Source of the DNA: Kitasatospora sp. NBC_01250
Lineage (GTDB): Bacteria; Actinomycetota; Actinomycetes; Streptomycetales; Streptomycetaceae
Assembly (NCBI RefSeq): GCF_036226465.1
Contig: NZ_CP108476.1
Location: 4,154,001 to 4,218,000 of the forward strand
Direction: 5' to 3'
DNA length: 64,000 nt
How positions within the stretch are numbered: the stretch's first letter is position 1; each line of letters starts with the position of its first letter. Position numbers and translations under genes: made by a program. This document shows, piece after piece, positions 7,998 to 17,111 of this stretch. Under the pieces are notes generated by a model. The model did no database searches, was not told the DNA's origin, and saw nothing but the letters and a program-made list of their open reading frames with translations.

Positions 7998-9602
7998 ATG
8001 GCACAGCAGCAGGTCGACGCCAAGGCGGACACACCGCCGGGAGGCGTCGCGGGGGAGGGCGAGCGCCCGGCCCGTTCACCGCGTGAGATCCGGTTGGTGA
8101 TGATCGGTCTGGTCATCACCATGATGCTCGCGATGCTCGACAACCTGATCGTCGGCACCGCGATGCCCACCATCGTCGGCGACCTGCACGGGGCCAACCA
8201 CCTGTCCTGGGTGGTCACCTCGTACACCCTGGCCACCGCCGCCGCCACCCCGATCTGGGGCAAGCTCGGCGACCTCTACGGCCGCAAGGGCACCTTCCTC
8301 ACCTCGATCGTGATCTTCCTGGTCGGCTCGGCACTGGCCGGTCTGTCGCAGAACATGAACGAGATGATCGGCTTCCGCGCCCTGCAGGGCCTGGGCGCCG
8401 GCGGCCTGATGGTCGGCGTGATGTCGATCATGGGCGCGCTGGTCAGCCCGCGCGAGCGCGGCAAGTACCAGGGCATGTTCGCCGCCGTCATGGCGATCGC
8501 CACCGTCGGCGGGCCGCTGCTCGGCGGCTTCATCACCGACCACTTCAGCTGGCACTGGATCTTCTACATCAACCTGCCGCTGGGCGCGGTCGCACTTGCC
8601 GTGGTGTGGGTCACGCTGCACCTGCCCAAGGTCCGCTCCGACGCCAAGGTGGACTACCTCGGCGCGCTGCTGCTGACCGTCGGCATCACCTCGCTGGTCC
8701 TGATCACCACCTGGGGCGGCACCCAGTACGCCTGGGGCTCCAAGCACATCATCGGCCTGATCGTGCTGGCCGCCGCCTCGCTGATCGGCTTCTGCTACGT
8801 GGAGGCGCGGGTCCAGGAGCCGATGCTGCCGCTGAGCATGTTCCGCAACCGCGACTTCACCGTCGTCTCGATCATCGGCTTCATCGTCGGCTTCCAGATG
8901 TTCGGTGGCGTCACCTTCCTGCCGCAGTACCAGCAGATCGTGCAGAACGCCTCGGCCACCAACTCCGGCCTGCTGCTGATGCCGATGATGTTCGGCATGC
9001 TCGTCGTCTCGCTGGCGGTCGGCCAGGTGGTCACCAAGACCGGCAAGTACCGGGTCTTCCCCATCATCGGCACCGTGGTGATGGGCGCCGGCTCGCTGCT
9101 GCTCTCCACCATGGGCGTCGGCACCACCCGCCTGACCTCCAGCATCTTCATGGCGGTGCTCGGCGCCGGCATGGGCTTCCTGATGCAGATCACCATGCTG
9201 GTCGCCCAGAACAGCGTGCAGCTCAAGGACATGGGCGTGGCCAGCTCCACCGCCACCCTGTTCCGCACCATCGGCGGCTCCTTCGGTGTGGCGCTGTTCG
9301 GCTCGATCTTCACCAACCACGTCACCGACGGCCTGAAGAGCCTGCCGGGCGCCAGCGGCTCCGGTTCGGACGGGACCGGCCAGATGACGCCGGCCAAGCT
9401 GCGCACCCTGCCCGAGCCGGTGCAGAGCGCGTTCCACCACGCCTACAGCAACGGCAACCACGCGGTCTTCCTCTGGGCCGCGGGGATCAGCGTGGTCTCG
9501 ATCATCGCCGCGCTCTTCCTCAAGGGCACCCCGCTGCGCGGCGCCGGCAAGGCCGCCGGCGAGCAGGCCGAGGGCAGCGACATGGCGGCGATGGCGCACT
9601 GA
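7998..9602 (+). CDS. MFS drug exporter, DHA2 family (14 TM)
   Basis: 534 residues with a cytoplasmic N-terminus of about 35 residues and then about 14 hydrophobic segments. The MFS motif A is present as GKLGDLYGRKG after the second helix, and the DHA2/EmrB-QacA signature LDNLIVGTAMPTI is in the first helix. A proton-driven export role at the cytoplasmic membrane is expected; the substrate cannot be predicted. A soluble loop near residues 445-475 separates the last two helices. GGGAG lies 9 nt upstream of the ATG. It is divergently paired with the TetR gene at 7101 and ends at a convergent terminator. Confidence 0.9.
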   Translation: MAQQQVDAKADTPPGGVAGEGERPARSPREIRLVMIGLVITMMLAMLDNLIVGTAMPTIVGDLHGANHLSWVVTSYTLATAAATPIWGKLGDLYGRKGTFLTSIVIFLVGSALAGLSQNMNEMIGFRALQGLGAGGLMVGVMSIMGALVSPRERGKYQGMFAAVMAIATVGGPLLGGFITDHFSWHWIFYINLPLGAVALAVVWVTLHLPKVRSDAKVDYLGALLLTVGITSLVLITTWGGTQYAWGSKHIIGLIVLAAASLIGFCYVEARVQEPMLPLSMFRNRDFTVVSIIGFIVGFQMFGGVTFLPQYQQIVQNASATNSGLLLMPMMFGMLVVSLAVGQVVTKTGKYRVFPIIGTVVMGAGSLLLSTMGVGTTRLTSSIFMAVLGAGMGFLMQITMLVAQNSVQLKDMGVASSTATLFRTIGGSFGVALFGSIFTNHVTDGLKSLPGASGSGSDGTGQMTPAKLRTLPEPVQSAFHHAYSNGNHAVFLWAAGISVVSIIAALFLKGTPLRGAGKAAGEQAEGSDMAAMAH

Positions 9603-9641
9603 CCGGCGCGGCCGTCTGACGGCGCACCTGCCTGAAGAACA

Positions 9642-9681
9642 GAGCGGGTGGGCCCGGGATCACTCCCGGGCCCACCCGCTC
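9642..9681. terminator. bidirectional terminator between exporter and mutY
   Basis: A perfect 17-bp stem (9642-9658 with 9665-9681) closes a 6-nt loop, ATCACT. It lies between two converging genes, so it can stop transcription from both sides. Confidence 0.85.
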
Positions 9682-9698
9682 CGCGTTCTCCGCCGCAG

Positions 9699-10595
9699 CT
9701 ACTGCGGCAACCGGTAGACGCCCGGGGCCACCGGCTCCACCAGGCCGTCGACGATCAGGCCGTGCAACGCCCGCGAGCGCTGCACGGGCTCGGGCCACAC
9801 GGCGTCCAGCCGGTGCTGCGGGACCTCGCCGTGCGCCTCGCGCAGCACCGCCAGCAGCTTGCCGCGGACCTGGCGGTCGGTGCCCTCGTAGCTCTGACCC
9901 CGGCGGGCCGGACCCTGGTACGGCGGGCGTCCGGCCCGGTCCCAGGCGCAGTGCGCGCGCAGCGGGCAGCCACCGCACTCGGGGCTGCGGGCGGTGCAGA
10001 CCAGCGCGCCCAGCTCCATCACGCCCACCGCCCACTGGGCGGCCACCTCGGGGTGGTCGGGCAGCAGCTCGACGGCCGTGCGGCGCTCGGCGGCGGTGGT
10101 GGCCTGGGCCGGGTACTCCTCGCCGGTCACCGCCCGGGCGAAGACCCGGCGGACGTTGGTGTCCAGCACCGCGTGGCGCTGCCGGAAGGCGAAGGAGGCC
10201 ACGGCCGCGGCGGTGTACTCACCGACGCCCGGCAGCGCGAGCAGCTCGGTGTGGTCGCTCGGCACCTCGCCGCCGTGCCGCTCGACGATCGCGCTCGCGG
10301 CCGCGTGCAGCCGCAGCGCCCGTCGCGGGTAGCCCAGCCGGCCCCACATCCGCACCGCCTCGCCCGGCGCGTCCTGGGCGAGCGCGGCCGGGGTGGGCCA
10401 GCGCTCCAGCCAGGCCTGGTAGGCGGGCAGCACCCGCTTGACCGGGGTCTGCTGGAGCATGAACTCGCTCACCATGACCGCCCAGGGCGAGGCGTCGGGT
10501 GCCCGCCAGGGCAGGTCGCGGGCGTACTCCCGGTACCAGTCCAGCACGATCGTGTGCAGCAGCGGGGCGGGAGCGTGAGTGGTGGTGGTCGCCAT
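9699..10595 (-). CDS. mutY: A/G-specific adenine DNA glycosylase MutY
   Basis: 298 residues from the ATG at 10595. The helix-hairpin-helix glycosylase core is present: catalytic Glu in SEFMLQQTPV, the LPGVGEYTAAAV hairpin, and the catalytic Asp in AVLDTNV. A [4Fe-4S] cluster motif follows with the expected C-x6-C-x2-C-x5-C spacing (CTARSPEC, GGC, PLRAHC). MutY removes adenine mispaired with 8-oxoguanine in base excision repair. The C-terminal domain is shorter than in E. coli but carries a winged-helix-like end, common in actinobacterial forms. It sits in a DNA-repair neighbourhood with disA and radA. Confidence 0.93.
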   Translation of the reverse strand: MATTTTHAPAPLLHTIVLDWYREYARDLPWRAPDASPWAVMVSEFMLQQTPVKRVLPAYQAWLERWPTPAALAQDAPGEAVRMWGRLGYPRRALRLHAAASAIVERHGGEVPSDHTELLALPGVGEYTAAAVASFAFRQRHAVLDTNVRRVFARAVTGEEYPAQATTAAERRTAVELLPDHPEVAAQWAVGVMELGALVCTARSPECGGCPLRAHCAWDRAGRPPYQGPARRGQSYEGTDRQVRGKLLAVLREAHGEVPQHRLDAVWPEPVQRSRALHGLIVDGLVEPVAPGVYRLPQ

Positions 10596-10736
10596 AGCGC
10601 TACCGATCCTCGCACACGCCCGGACGGCCCCGTTTCCCTCCCTCAAAGGGAGGAAATACCGGATGATCTGAAAGATCGGGGTTCGATACCGGTGTTGGTG
10701 CGACAAGCGGTGCTCCGCCTCTCGTAGAGTTTGATC

Positions 10737-11705
10737 GTGCCTTCATTGCGTCAGCCTGTCGGACCGCTGCCCGCCTCGATCTACTGGCGGCGGCGGGTTG
10801 TTGTGCTCGCGGCCGCCGCGGTGGTGGTGGCCCTCGTGGCGTGGCTGACGCTCGGTCAGGGCGGTGACGGCGGCAAGCAGAAGACCGCTCAGCCGGCCCC
10901 CGCTACCGGCACGCCCACGGCAGCCGCCTCGATCACGCCGGGGGCCAGCCCGACCGGTCCCGCGATCACCTCCCGCCCCGGCGGCACCGGGGGCACGAGC
11001 GGCGGCGGCACCGCGTCCGGTGGCGGCACCGGCGGCAGCGGTGGTAGCGGCGGCAGCGACACCGGGGGCGGCACCGGTGCGATCTCGGGCAGCGCCGGTG
11101 GCAGCGGCGACGGCGGGGGTGCGGGCGGCTCCGCCACGGGCGGCGGCTCGGGCACGGGCGGCTCCGGATCCGGCATGGGCAGCGCCGGATCCAGTGGCGG
11201 GTCGGGCAGCGGCAGTTCGGGCAGCAGTGGTTCGGGCAGCAGTGGGTCCGGCGGCGGCAACCCGCCGATCAACACCGGCGAGGTGATGGCGCTGCCCGTC
11301 TGCACCGCCTCCCAGCTCACCCTGGAACTCGCCGGCACCCAGAACGCCTACCAGACCAAGGAGAAGCCGACCTTCGAGCTGAAGATCCGCAACGCCTCCT
11401 CGGCCGGCTGCCGGGTGGACCTGAGCCAGGCCGCCGCCGCGATCACCGTCAACTCCGCCAGTGGCGAACGGATCTGGTCCTCCGCCGACTGCGTGACCGA
11501 CAAGCAGAGCCGCTGGGTGCAGGTCTCCCCCGCGAACGCGCTGACCGAGACCTTCGTCTGGGACCGCACCCGCAGCAAGCCGCAGTGCGCGACGCCGAGC
11601 GACACCTCGCCCGCGCCGACCGGCAACTACCTGGTGCAGGCAGAGCTGACCGGCCCCAGCGGCGGCCCGGTCCCGGCCCGCACCTCGACCAGGCTGGACG
11701 CCTGA
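10737..11705 (+). CDS. membrane-anchored protein with Gly/Ser linker and Cys-containing outer domain
   Basis: 322 residues. A short basic N-terminus is followed by one transmembrane helix (about 21-42) and a Thr/Pro/Ala stretch. About 100 residues of almost pure Gly/Ser come next (roughly 80-180), then a compact extracytoplasmic domain of 140 residues with four cysteines (CTAS, AGCRVD, ADCVT, QCAT) that probably form two disulfides. The outer domain resembles the beta-sandwich domains of actinobacterial secreted proteins; no enzyme motif is seen. The GTG at 10737 is preferred to a TTG two codons earlier. It is divergent from mutY and separated from disA by a terminator. Function unknown. Confidence 0.75.
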   Translation: MPSLRQPVGPLPASIYWRRRVVVLAAAAVVVALVAWLTLGQGGDGGKQKTAQPAPATGTPTAAASITPGASPTGPAITSRPGGTGGTSGGGTASGGGTGGSGGSGGSDTGGGTGAISGSAGGSGDGGGAGGSATGGGSGTGGSGSGMGSAGSSGGSGSGSSGSSGSGSSGSGGGNPPINTGEVMALPVCTASQLTLELAGTQNAYQTKEKPTFELKIRNASSAGCRVDLSQAAAAITVNSASGERIWSSADCVTDKQSRWVQVSPANALTETFVWDRTRSKPQCATPSDTSPAPTGNYLVQAELTGPSGGPVPARTSTRLDA

Positions 11706-11726
11706 CGCCCCGTCCCGCACAGCACG

Positions 11727-11754
11727 GAGCCCAGGTCGCGGACGACCTGGGCTC
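11727..11754. terminator. terminator after the membrane-anchored protein gene
   Basis: A perfect 12-bp stem, GAGCCCAGGTCG with CGACCTGGGCTC, closes a 4-nt CGGA loop 22 nt after the stop codon. Confidence 0.85.
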
Positions 11755-11792
11755 AGCTGTAGCCGGACAGGCCTGGGGCCGGACAGGCCCTG

Positions 11793-11864
11793 GGCCGTGT
11801 CTCACCATTCGCGTCGGATCAGCGCGCGGCTCCGCGCGCCTGGCGGGAACTGTGAGACACGGCC
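11793..11864. repeat. 72-bp element with 13-bp perfect terminal inverted repeats
   Basis: GGCCGTGTCTCAC at the left end is exactly inverted at the right end, 46 nt away. The inside has its own GC-rich hairpin (GCGCG/CGCGC). The right end touches the disA stop codon. The ends resemble insertion-sequence or MITE termini, but there is no transposase and no clear target duplication. It could also serve as a disA terminator. Confidence 0.45.
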
Positions 11865-12970
11865 TAGACGTAGCGCTCCAGGATCGAGGACTCCGCCAGC
11901 CGCGACAGCCCCTCGCGCACCGAGCGCGCCCGGGTCTCGCCGACGCCCTCCACCGCCTGCAGGTCGTCGATGCTGGCCGCCAGCAGCTTCTGCAGCCCGC
12001 CGAAATGCTCGACCAGCCGCTCGATCACGGTGTTCGGCAGCCGCGGGATCTTGGCCAGCAGCCGGTAGCCGCGCGGCGAGACGGCCGAGTCCAGCGACTC
12101 CGGCGAGCCCGAGTAGCCGATCGTTTTTGCAACTGTCTGGAGGTCCAGCAGCTCGGCGTGGGTGAGCGTCTCCAGGTCGGCCAGCACCTCGGCGACGGTC
12201 CGGCCGCGCTTGGCCATCCGATCGGGGAAGTAGTCCCGGGCCACCAGCTCGCGCTCCGGCTCGACGCCCGCGATCAGCTCGTCCAGCTGCAGCGAGAGCA
12301 GTCGCCCGTCGGTGCCCAGCTCCAGCACGTAGCCGGCGATCTCGGCCGCGATCAGCCGGACCATCTCCAGCCGCTGGGCCACCGCCGTGACGTCCCGGAC
12401 GGTGACCAGGTCCTCGATCTCCAGGGCGGAGAGCGTGCCGGCCACCTCGTCCAGCCGCAGCTTGTAGCGCTCCAGGGTGGCCAGCGCCTGGTTGGCCCGG
12501 GAGAGCACGGTGGGCGAGTCCTCCAGGACCCGGCGGCTGCCGTTGACGTACATCGCGATCAGCCGCATCGAGTGCGAGACGGCCACCACCGGGAACCCGG
12601 TCTGCTTGTTGACCCGTTCGGCCGTGCGGTGCCGGGTGCCGGTCTCGTCGGTCGGGATCGAGGCGTCCGGCATCAGGTGCACCCCGGCCCGGACGATCTT
12701 GGTGATGTCCTTGTCGAGCACCACGGCGCCGTCCAGCTTGCACAGCTCGCGCAGCCGGGTCGCGGTGAACTCGACGTCCAGCACGAAGCCGCCGGTGCAG
12801 ACCGACTCCATCGTCTTGTCGAAACCGAGCACGATCAGACCACCGGTGTTGGCCCGCAGCACCCGCTCCAGACCGTCGCGCAGCGGCGTTCCGGGCGCGA
12901 TCGCCTGCAGGGAGGAGCGCAGCAGGGCCTCCTCGCGGGGGGACTTCTCCACCCGGTCGCTCGCTGCCAC
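11864..12970 (-). CDS. disA: DNA integrity scanning protein DisA, diadenylate cyclase
   Basis: 368 residues. The DAC domain (1-150) keeps both nucleotide motifs: DGA in KLDGAVVLDKD and RHR in TGTRHRTAERV. It should therefore make c-di-AMP from two ATP. A helical spine follows, and C-terminal helix-hairpin-helix repeats (LVEHFGGLQKLLAASIDDLQ, VEGVGETRARSVREG) bind branched DNA. The GTG at 12970 is chosen for its strong GGAGGAG site 7 nt upstream. It lies directly downstream of radA on the same strand, 121 nt apart, the arrangement known from many Gram-positive bacteria where RadA restrains DisA. In streptomycetes c-di-AMP also controls osmotic balance and development. Confidence 0.95.
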   Translation of the reverse strand: MAASDRVEKSPREEALLRSSLQAIAPGTPLRDGLERVLRANTGGLIVLGFDKTMESVCTGGFVLDVEFTATRLRELCKLDGAVVLDKDITKIVRAGVHLMPDASIPTDETGTRHRTAERVNKQTGFPVVAVSHSMRLIAMYVNGSRRVLEDSPTVLSRANQALATLERYKLRLDEVAGTLSALEIEDLVTVRDVTAVAQRLEMVRLIAAEIAGYVLELGTDGRLLSLQLDELIAGVEPERELVARDYFPDRMAKRGRTVAEVLADLETLTHAELLDLQTVAKTIGYSGSPESLDSAVSPRGYRLLAKIPRLPNTVIERLVEHFGGLQKLLAASIDDLQAVEGVGETRARSVREGLSRLAESSILERYV

Positions 12971-13091
12971 GTGACTCCTCCGGCCGGCCCGGTCCGCTCG
13001 GCGCGGTGGCCCCGGTCCCTCGTTCGCTACTGCCCGATCTGGTGCTTGACAGGGCAAAGTCTACGGTGCGGGCGCGCTGACGGAGCCTCGG

Positions 13092-14609
13092 TCAGACCAC
13101 TTCGTCCGAATCGACGGGCTCCCAGCTCCCCATCACCTCCTCCGGCCAGGCGGCCGGGGGCGGCACCACCGGGGCCTGGTTGGTCCGCGAACCTTGCGCG
13201 GCGCTCTTGACCGGGGGCTTGCCGGAGGCGGCGCGGCGGCGCCCCGGCAGTGCCCGCAGCGCCTCGCCGATGTCGGCCACCTCGACCACCTTCATGCCCG
13301 GCGGCACCTTGCCCGGGTCCGGCGGGACCAACGCGTGGGTGAAGCCGAGCCGGTGCGCCTCGGCCAGCCGTCGCTGCACACCCGTCACCCGGCGCACCTC
13401 ACCGGCCAGGCCCACCTCGCCGATCGCCACCAGGTTGCTCGGCAGCGGGGTGTCGGTGGAGGAGCTGGCGACCGCGAGCGCGACCGCGAGGTCGGCGGAG
13501 GGCTCGGTGAGCTTCACCCCGCCGACGGTGGCCGTGTAGATGTCCTGCTTGCCGAGCTTGACCCCGCCGTGCCGCTCGACCACGGCCAGGATCATCGCGA
13601 TCCGCGGCGACTCCAGGCCCGAGGTGGTGCGGCGCGGGGAGGGGATCTGCGAATCGACCATCAGCGCCTGCACCTCGGCGACCAGTGGGCGCTTGCCCTC
13701 CAGCGTGACGGTCAGGCAGGTGCCGGGCACCGGCTTGTCACGGCGGGTCAGGAAGAGGCCGCTGGGGTCGGCCAACCCCTCGATGCCCTCGTCGTGCAGC
13801 TCGAAGCAGCCGACCTCGTCGGTGGCGCCGTAGCGGTTCTTGATACCGCGGATGATGCGAAGCCGGGCGTGCCGGTCGCCCTCGAAGGAGAGCACCACGT
13901 CGACCAGGTGCTCCAGCAGGCGCGGGCCCGCGATCTGGCCGTCCTTGGTGACGTGGCCGACCAGCAGGGTGGCCATGCCGCGGTCCTTGGAGGCGCGGAT
14001 CAGGGCGCCCGCCACCTCGCGCACCTGGGCCGGGCCGCCGGGCGCGCCGTCGAGCTCGGCGGAGGCGATGGTCTGCACCGAGTCCAGGATCAGCAGCCCC
14101 GGGTTGACCTGCTCGATGTGGCCGAGCACCGCGCCCAGGTCGGACTCGGCGGCCAGGTAGAGGTGGTCGGAGAGGGCGTTGATCCGGTCGGCGCGCAGCC
14201 GGACCTGACCGGCCGACTCCTCACCGGTGACGTAGAGGGTGCGGTGCTGGGAGGTGGCGGCCTTCGCGGCGACGTCCAGCAGCAGGGTGGACTTGCCGAC
14301 GCCGGGCTCGCCCGCCAGCAGCACCACGGCGCCCGGCACCAGGCCGCCGCCGAGCACCCGGTCCAGCTCCGGGACGCCGGTGGAGCGCGCGGTGGCGACC
14401 TGGCCGTCGACCTGGCCGATCGGGCGGGCCGGCGCGCTGACCGGGCCGGCGGCGGTGGTGCGGATCGGGACCGCACCGTACTCCTCCACCGTGCCCCAGG
14501 CGTTGCACTCCGGGCACCGGCCGACCCACTTGGGCAGCTGGTTGCCGCACTCGGTGCAGCGGTAGGCCGGGCGCGGCTTGGCGGTGGTCTTCGAGGTACG
14601 GGCTGCCAT
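13092..14609 (-). CDS. radA: DNA repair protein RadA (Sms)
   Basis: 505 residues from the ATG at 14609. The order is a C4 zinc finger (CTECGNQLPKWVGRCPEC), a RecA-like ATPase with Walker A GEPGVGKST and the RadA-specific KNRYG motif, and a Lon-like C-terminal domain. The last 55 residues are Pro/Ala-rich and variable. RadA is a DnaB-type helicase that extends recombination intermediates. It is the upstream partner of disA. The Lon-like domain is not expected to have protease activity in RadA. An ATG ten codons further upstream is possible but less conserved in type. Confidence 0.95.
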   Translation of the reverse strand: MAARTSKTTAKPRPAYRCTECGNQLPKWVGRCPECNAWGTVEEYGAVPIRTTAAGPVSAPARPIGQVDGQVATARSTGVPELDRVLGGGLVPGAVVLLAGEPGVGKSTLLLDVAAKAATSQHRTLYVTGEESAGQVRLRADRINALSDHLYLAAESDLGAVLGHIEQVNPGLLILDSVQTIASAELDGAPGGPAQVREVAGALIRASKDRGMATLLVGHVTKDGQIAGPRLLEHLVDVVLSFEGDRHARLRIIRGIKNRYGATDEVGCFELHDEGIEGLADPSGLFLTRRDKPVPGTCLTVTLEGKRPLVAEVQALMVDSQIPSPRRTTSGLESPRIAMILAVVERHGGVKLGKQDIYTATVGGVKLTEPSADLAVALAVASSSTDTPLPSNLVAIGEVGLAGEVRRVTGVQRRLAEAHRLGFTHALVPPDPGKVPPGMKVVEVADIGEALRALPGRRRAASGKPPVKSAAQGSRTNQAPVVPPPAAWPEEVMGSWEPVDSDEVV

Positions 14610-14749
14610 GGGGGCCACCGTAGCGGGTGGCACCGACAAGGGTCGGCCGACTGTGGATTGTCAGCCGGTGGGCGGTGTTGTTACCCGAAAGAAGGACAAG
14701 CGGGCCGACTTTCCGGGTCCGCCGGAGCGAGGTCCCTACCGTCAGCAGG

Positions 14750-16858
14750 ATGAGACACCGCCTGGACCCCGTGCCGAACCCCGCGCCGAGCTGTGACCAA
14801 CTGCTGGACGGCCTGTACACCTACTGCCTCTCGGTGCTCTGCGACCAGCGGGCGGCGCTCGCGGCCCTGGCCGAGACGCGGGAGCTGGCCACCGCCAACG
14901 CGGACCGGCTGACCGACCCCGGGCTGCGGCGGGCCTGGCTGTACGCGGTGGCGCGGTACGCCTGCGTGCGGCGGCTGGCCGGAGCTGACGGGTGGTCGGC
15001 CGGGCCGGCCGCCGACCCCGGGACGGAGCCGGCCGGCGGCCCCGGGGCCGCGGCGCTGCCGGCGGCGCTCGCCTGGCCCGCGGCGGCCGGCACCACGGCG
15101 GAGCAGCGCGAGGCGCTGGAGCTGGCGGTCCGCCACCGGCTCACCCCGCTGGAGGTCGCGGCGGTGCTCGGCCTGGAGGCGGTGGCGGCCCAGCGGCTGC
15201 TGGCGGCCGGGAGCGCCGAGGCCGAACGGACCGGGCAGGCGCTGCGCGTGCTGGCGGCGGGGCGCTGTCCCGAGCTGACCCGGCTCGGCTGCGCGGGGGC
15301 GAGCACCGGTGCGGGGGCGGCCGAGGACGGCTGGGTGCTGGGGCCGGCGCTGCGCCGCGAGCTGGTGGGGCACCTGGTCGACTGCCCCACCTGCCGGGGC
15401 ACGGCGGAGCAGCTGGCCGACGCGGGCGGGGCGGCCGGCGGGGGCGGGGCGTCAGGCGGCGGGGGCGGGCCGCGGTTGCTGTCCGCCCCGGCGGCGGCAC
15501 GGGCGGGCGCGGTGGAAGTCGACTCCGCCGACGCCCGGGGCGGCGAGGCCCGCCACTCCGCCACTCGCAGCGCGCTCGGCGTCCTCAGCACCCGCAGTGC
15601 CCGCAGTGCCCGCGGTGCCCGCTCCGGCGCGATCCGCTTCGACCAGCGCGGCTTCCCCCGCCACCGCGCCCCGAGCCTGCTGGAGCGCCACCGGCGCGGC
15701 GGCGACCTGCACGAGCGGGTGGTCCTGGTGCGGCAGCGGGCCGTCACCACCGGGGTGCTCGCCGCCGTCCTCTCCGCCCCGCTGGCGGCGCTGTGGATCG
15801 CCCACCGGGACACCGCGGGCGCCACCGGCGCCACCGCCGTCTCCGCGGTCCGGGTGGCCGACGGCGACCCGGACCCGGGCGGTCCGGACGACTGGGCGGG
15901 CCCGGGCGACGGAGGCGGCGAGGCCGCCGGCCCCGGTGTGGTCGCCGCCGCCCCGATCCCGGCGCCGGCCGCGGCACCGGGCCGGGGCCTGGGCGCTGTG
16001 CTGCCGGGCGCGGCGGGCGCCTCGAAGGCCGGGACCGGCCTGGCCGCCAGTCTGGTCGACGCGGACCCGGCGGGGGGTGCGCGCAGCGGCACCGGTGCCC
16101 TGGGTGCCCTGGGTGCAGAAACGTTTCTACCGGCGGTTCAGGGTGTCGCGGTCCCGGTCCCGGCCCCTGGCGCCGTCCCGCTCGACAGCCCGGGCCTGCA
16201 CAGTGCGCCCGTCCCGCCGCCGTCGGCCGGCGCCCAGCTCACCGTGGCGGCCGGCGCCTACGGCAACCGGACCGTGCTCACCCTGACCAACAGCGGCGAC
16301 GCCCCGATCGACTGGCACGCCGTGCCCGATCGCGACTGGCTGCGGCTGAGCCGCGACGCGGGCACCCTGGCCCCGGGCCAGCGGATCACCGTCACGGTCA
16401 CCGTCGACGAGCAGCGCGCGCCCACCGGTCAGTGGACGGCCGAGATCGCGCTGCCGCCGTCCGAGGCCGTGGTCACCCTGCAGGGCGGCCCGACCGGCGA
16501 ACCCGGCACGCCGTCCACCCCCACTCCCGCGCCCGGCGCGTCCTCCTCCTCGTCGGCACCGACGGTGGCGCCGAGCGCGAGCGCGAACCCCAGCGGCGTC
16601 GCCAGCCCCAGCCCCTCGGAGACCTCCACCCCGGGCAGCAGCGCCAGCAGCGCGCCGAGCAGCAGCGCCAGCCCCACCGCGAACCCGACGTCCGGCCCCT
16701 CGGCCCCGGCGAGCCCCTCCGTGCGGCCGAGCAGTCCGCCGAGCGCCACGCCGACGCCCGCCCCCGCGACGCCGTCGGCCGCGCCGCCGGCCGCCTCACC
16801 CAGCCCCGTTCCGACCTCCACGACGTCCAACCCTTCGTCCTCGTCACCCGCGCGCTGA
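14750..16858 (+). CDS. membrane protein with sigma-like N-terminus, zinc-finger-like motif and BACON domain
   Basis: 702 residues, Ala/Gly/Pro-rich. The first 190 residues look like a degenerate sigma-70 factor: a helical region followed by LTPLEVAAVLGLEAVAAQRLL, which resembles a sigma region 4 helix-turn-helix. LVGHLVDCPTCRG then matches the H-x3-C-x2-C core of anti-sigma zinc fingers. One transmembrane helix lies near residue 340 (TTGVLAAVLSAPLAALWIA). Outside, after a low-complexity linker, is a BACON-type beta sandwich (about 505-585: DWHAVPDRDWLRLSRDAGTL), then a Pro/Ser/Thr tail of about 120 residues that may reach through the cell wall. It may couple an outside signal to transcription; that is inference. 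Confidence 0.6.
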   Translation: MRHRLDPVPNPAPSCDQLLDGLYTYCLSVLCDQRAALAALAETRELATANADRLTDPGLRRAWLYAVARYACVRRLAGADGWSAGPAADPGTEPAGGPGAAALPAALAWPAAAGTTAEQREALELAVRHRLTPLEVAAVLGLEAVAAQRLLAAGSAEAERTGQALRVLAAGRCPELTRLGCAGASTGAGAAEDGWVLGPALRRELVGHLVDCPTCRGTAEQLADAGGAAGGGGASGGGGGPRLLSAPAAARAGAVEVDSADARGGEARHSATRSALGVLSTRSARSARGARSGAIRFDQRGFPRHRAPSLLERHRRGGDLHERVVLVRQRAVTTGVLAAVLSAPLAALWIAHRDTAGATGATAVSAVRVADGDPDPGGPDDWAGPGDGGGEAAGPGVVAAAPIPAPAAAPGRGLGAVLPGAAGASKAGTGLAASLVDADPAGGARSGTGALGALGAETFLPAVQGVAVPVPAPGAVPLDSPGLHSAPVPPPSAGAQLTVAAGAYGNRTVLTLTNSGDAPIDWHAVPDRDWLRLSRDAGTLAPGQRITVTVTVDEQRAPTGQWTAEIALPPSEAVVTLQGGPTGEPGTPSTPTPAPGASSSSSAPTVAPSASANPSGVASPSPSETSTPGSSASSAPSSSASPTANPTSGPSAPASPSVRPSSPPSATPTPAPATPSAAPPAASPSPVPTSTTSNPSSSSPAR

Positions 16859-17111
16859 ACCTTCAGGACCCTCCGGTCACGTGACTATGACTCCCCACAC
16901 GCCGGTCATGTTGCGCACGATTGATGAGAAAGCTCCGAGAAAATCGGCCACCCGGCCCTGCCGCGACCGGGCCCCGGCCGCCCGGCGGGGAGGCCGGAGC
17001 GGGACCGACCGCCTCGACCCTCGCCTGACACCCGATCACTTCGCCCTCGGCTGATCCGCCATGGGCGTAAGGCCTGCTGCTCGGGCGGTCCCGCTGGGCA
17101 GGATCGGGGGC

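Noticed and set aside
10889..11338. Pro/Leu-rich open frame on the minus strand
   Set aside because: It is the antisense of the Gly/Ser linker in the membrane-anchored protein; repeats there create an artificial frame.
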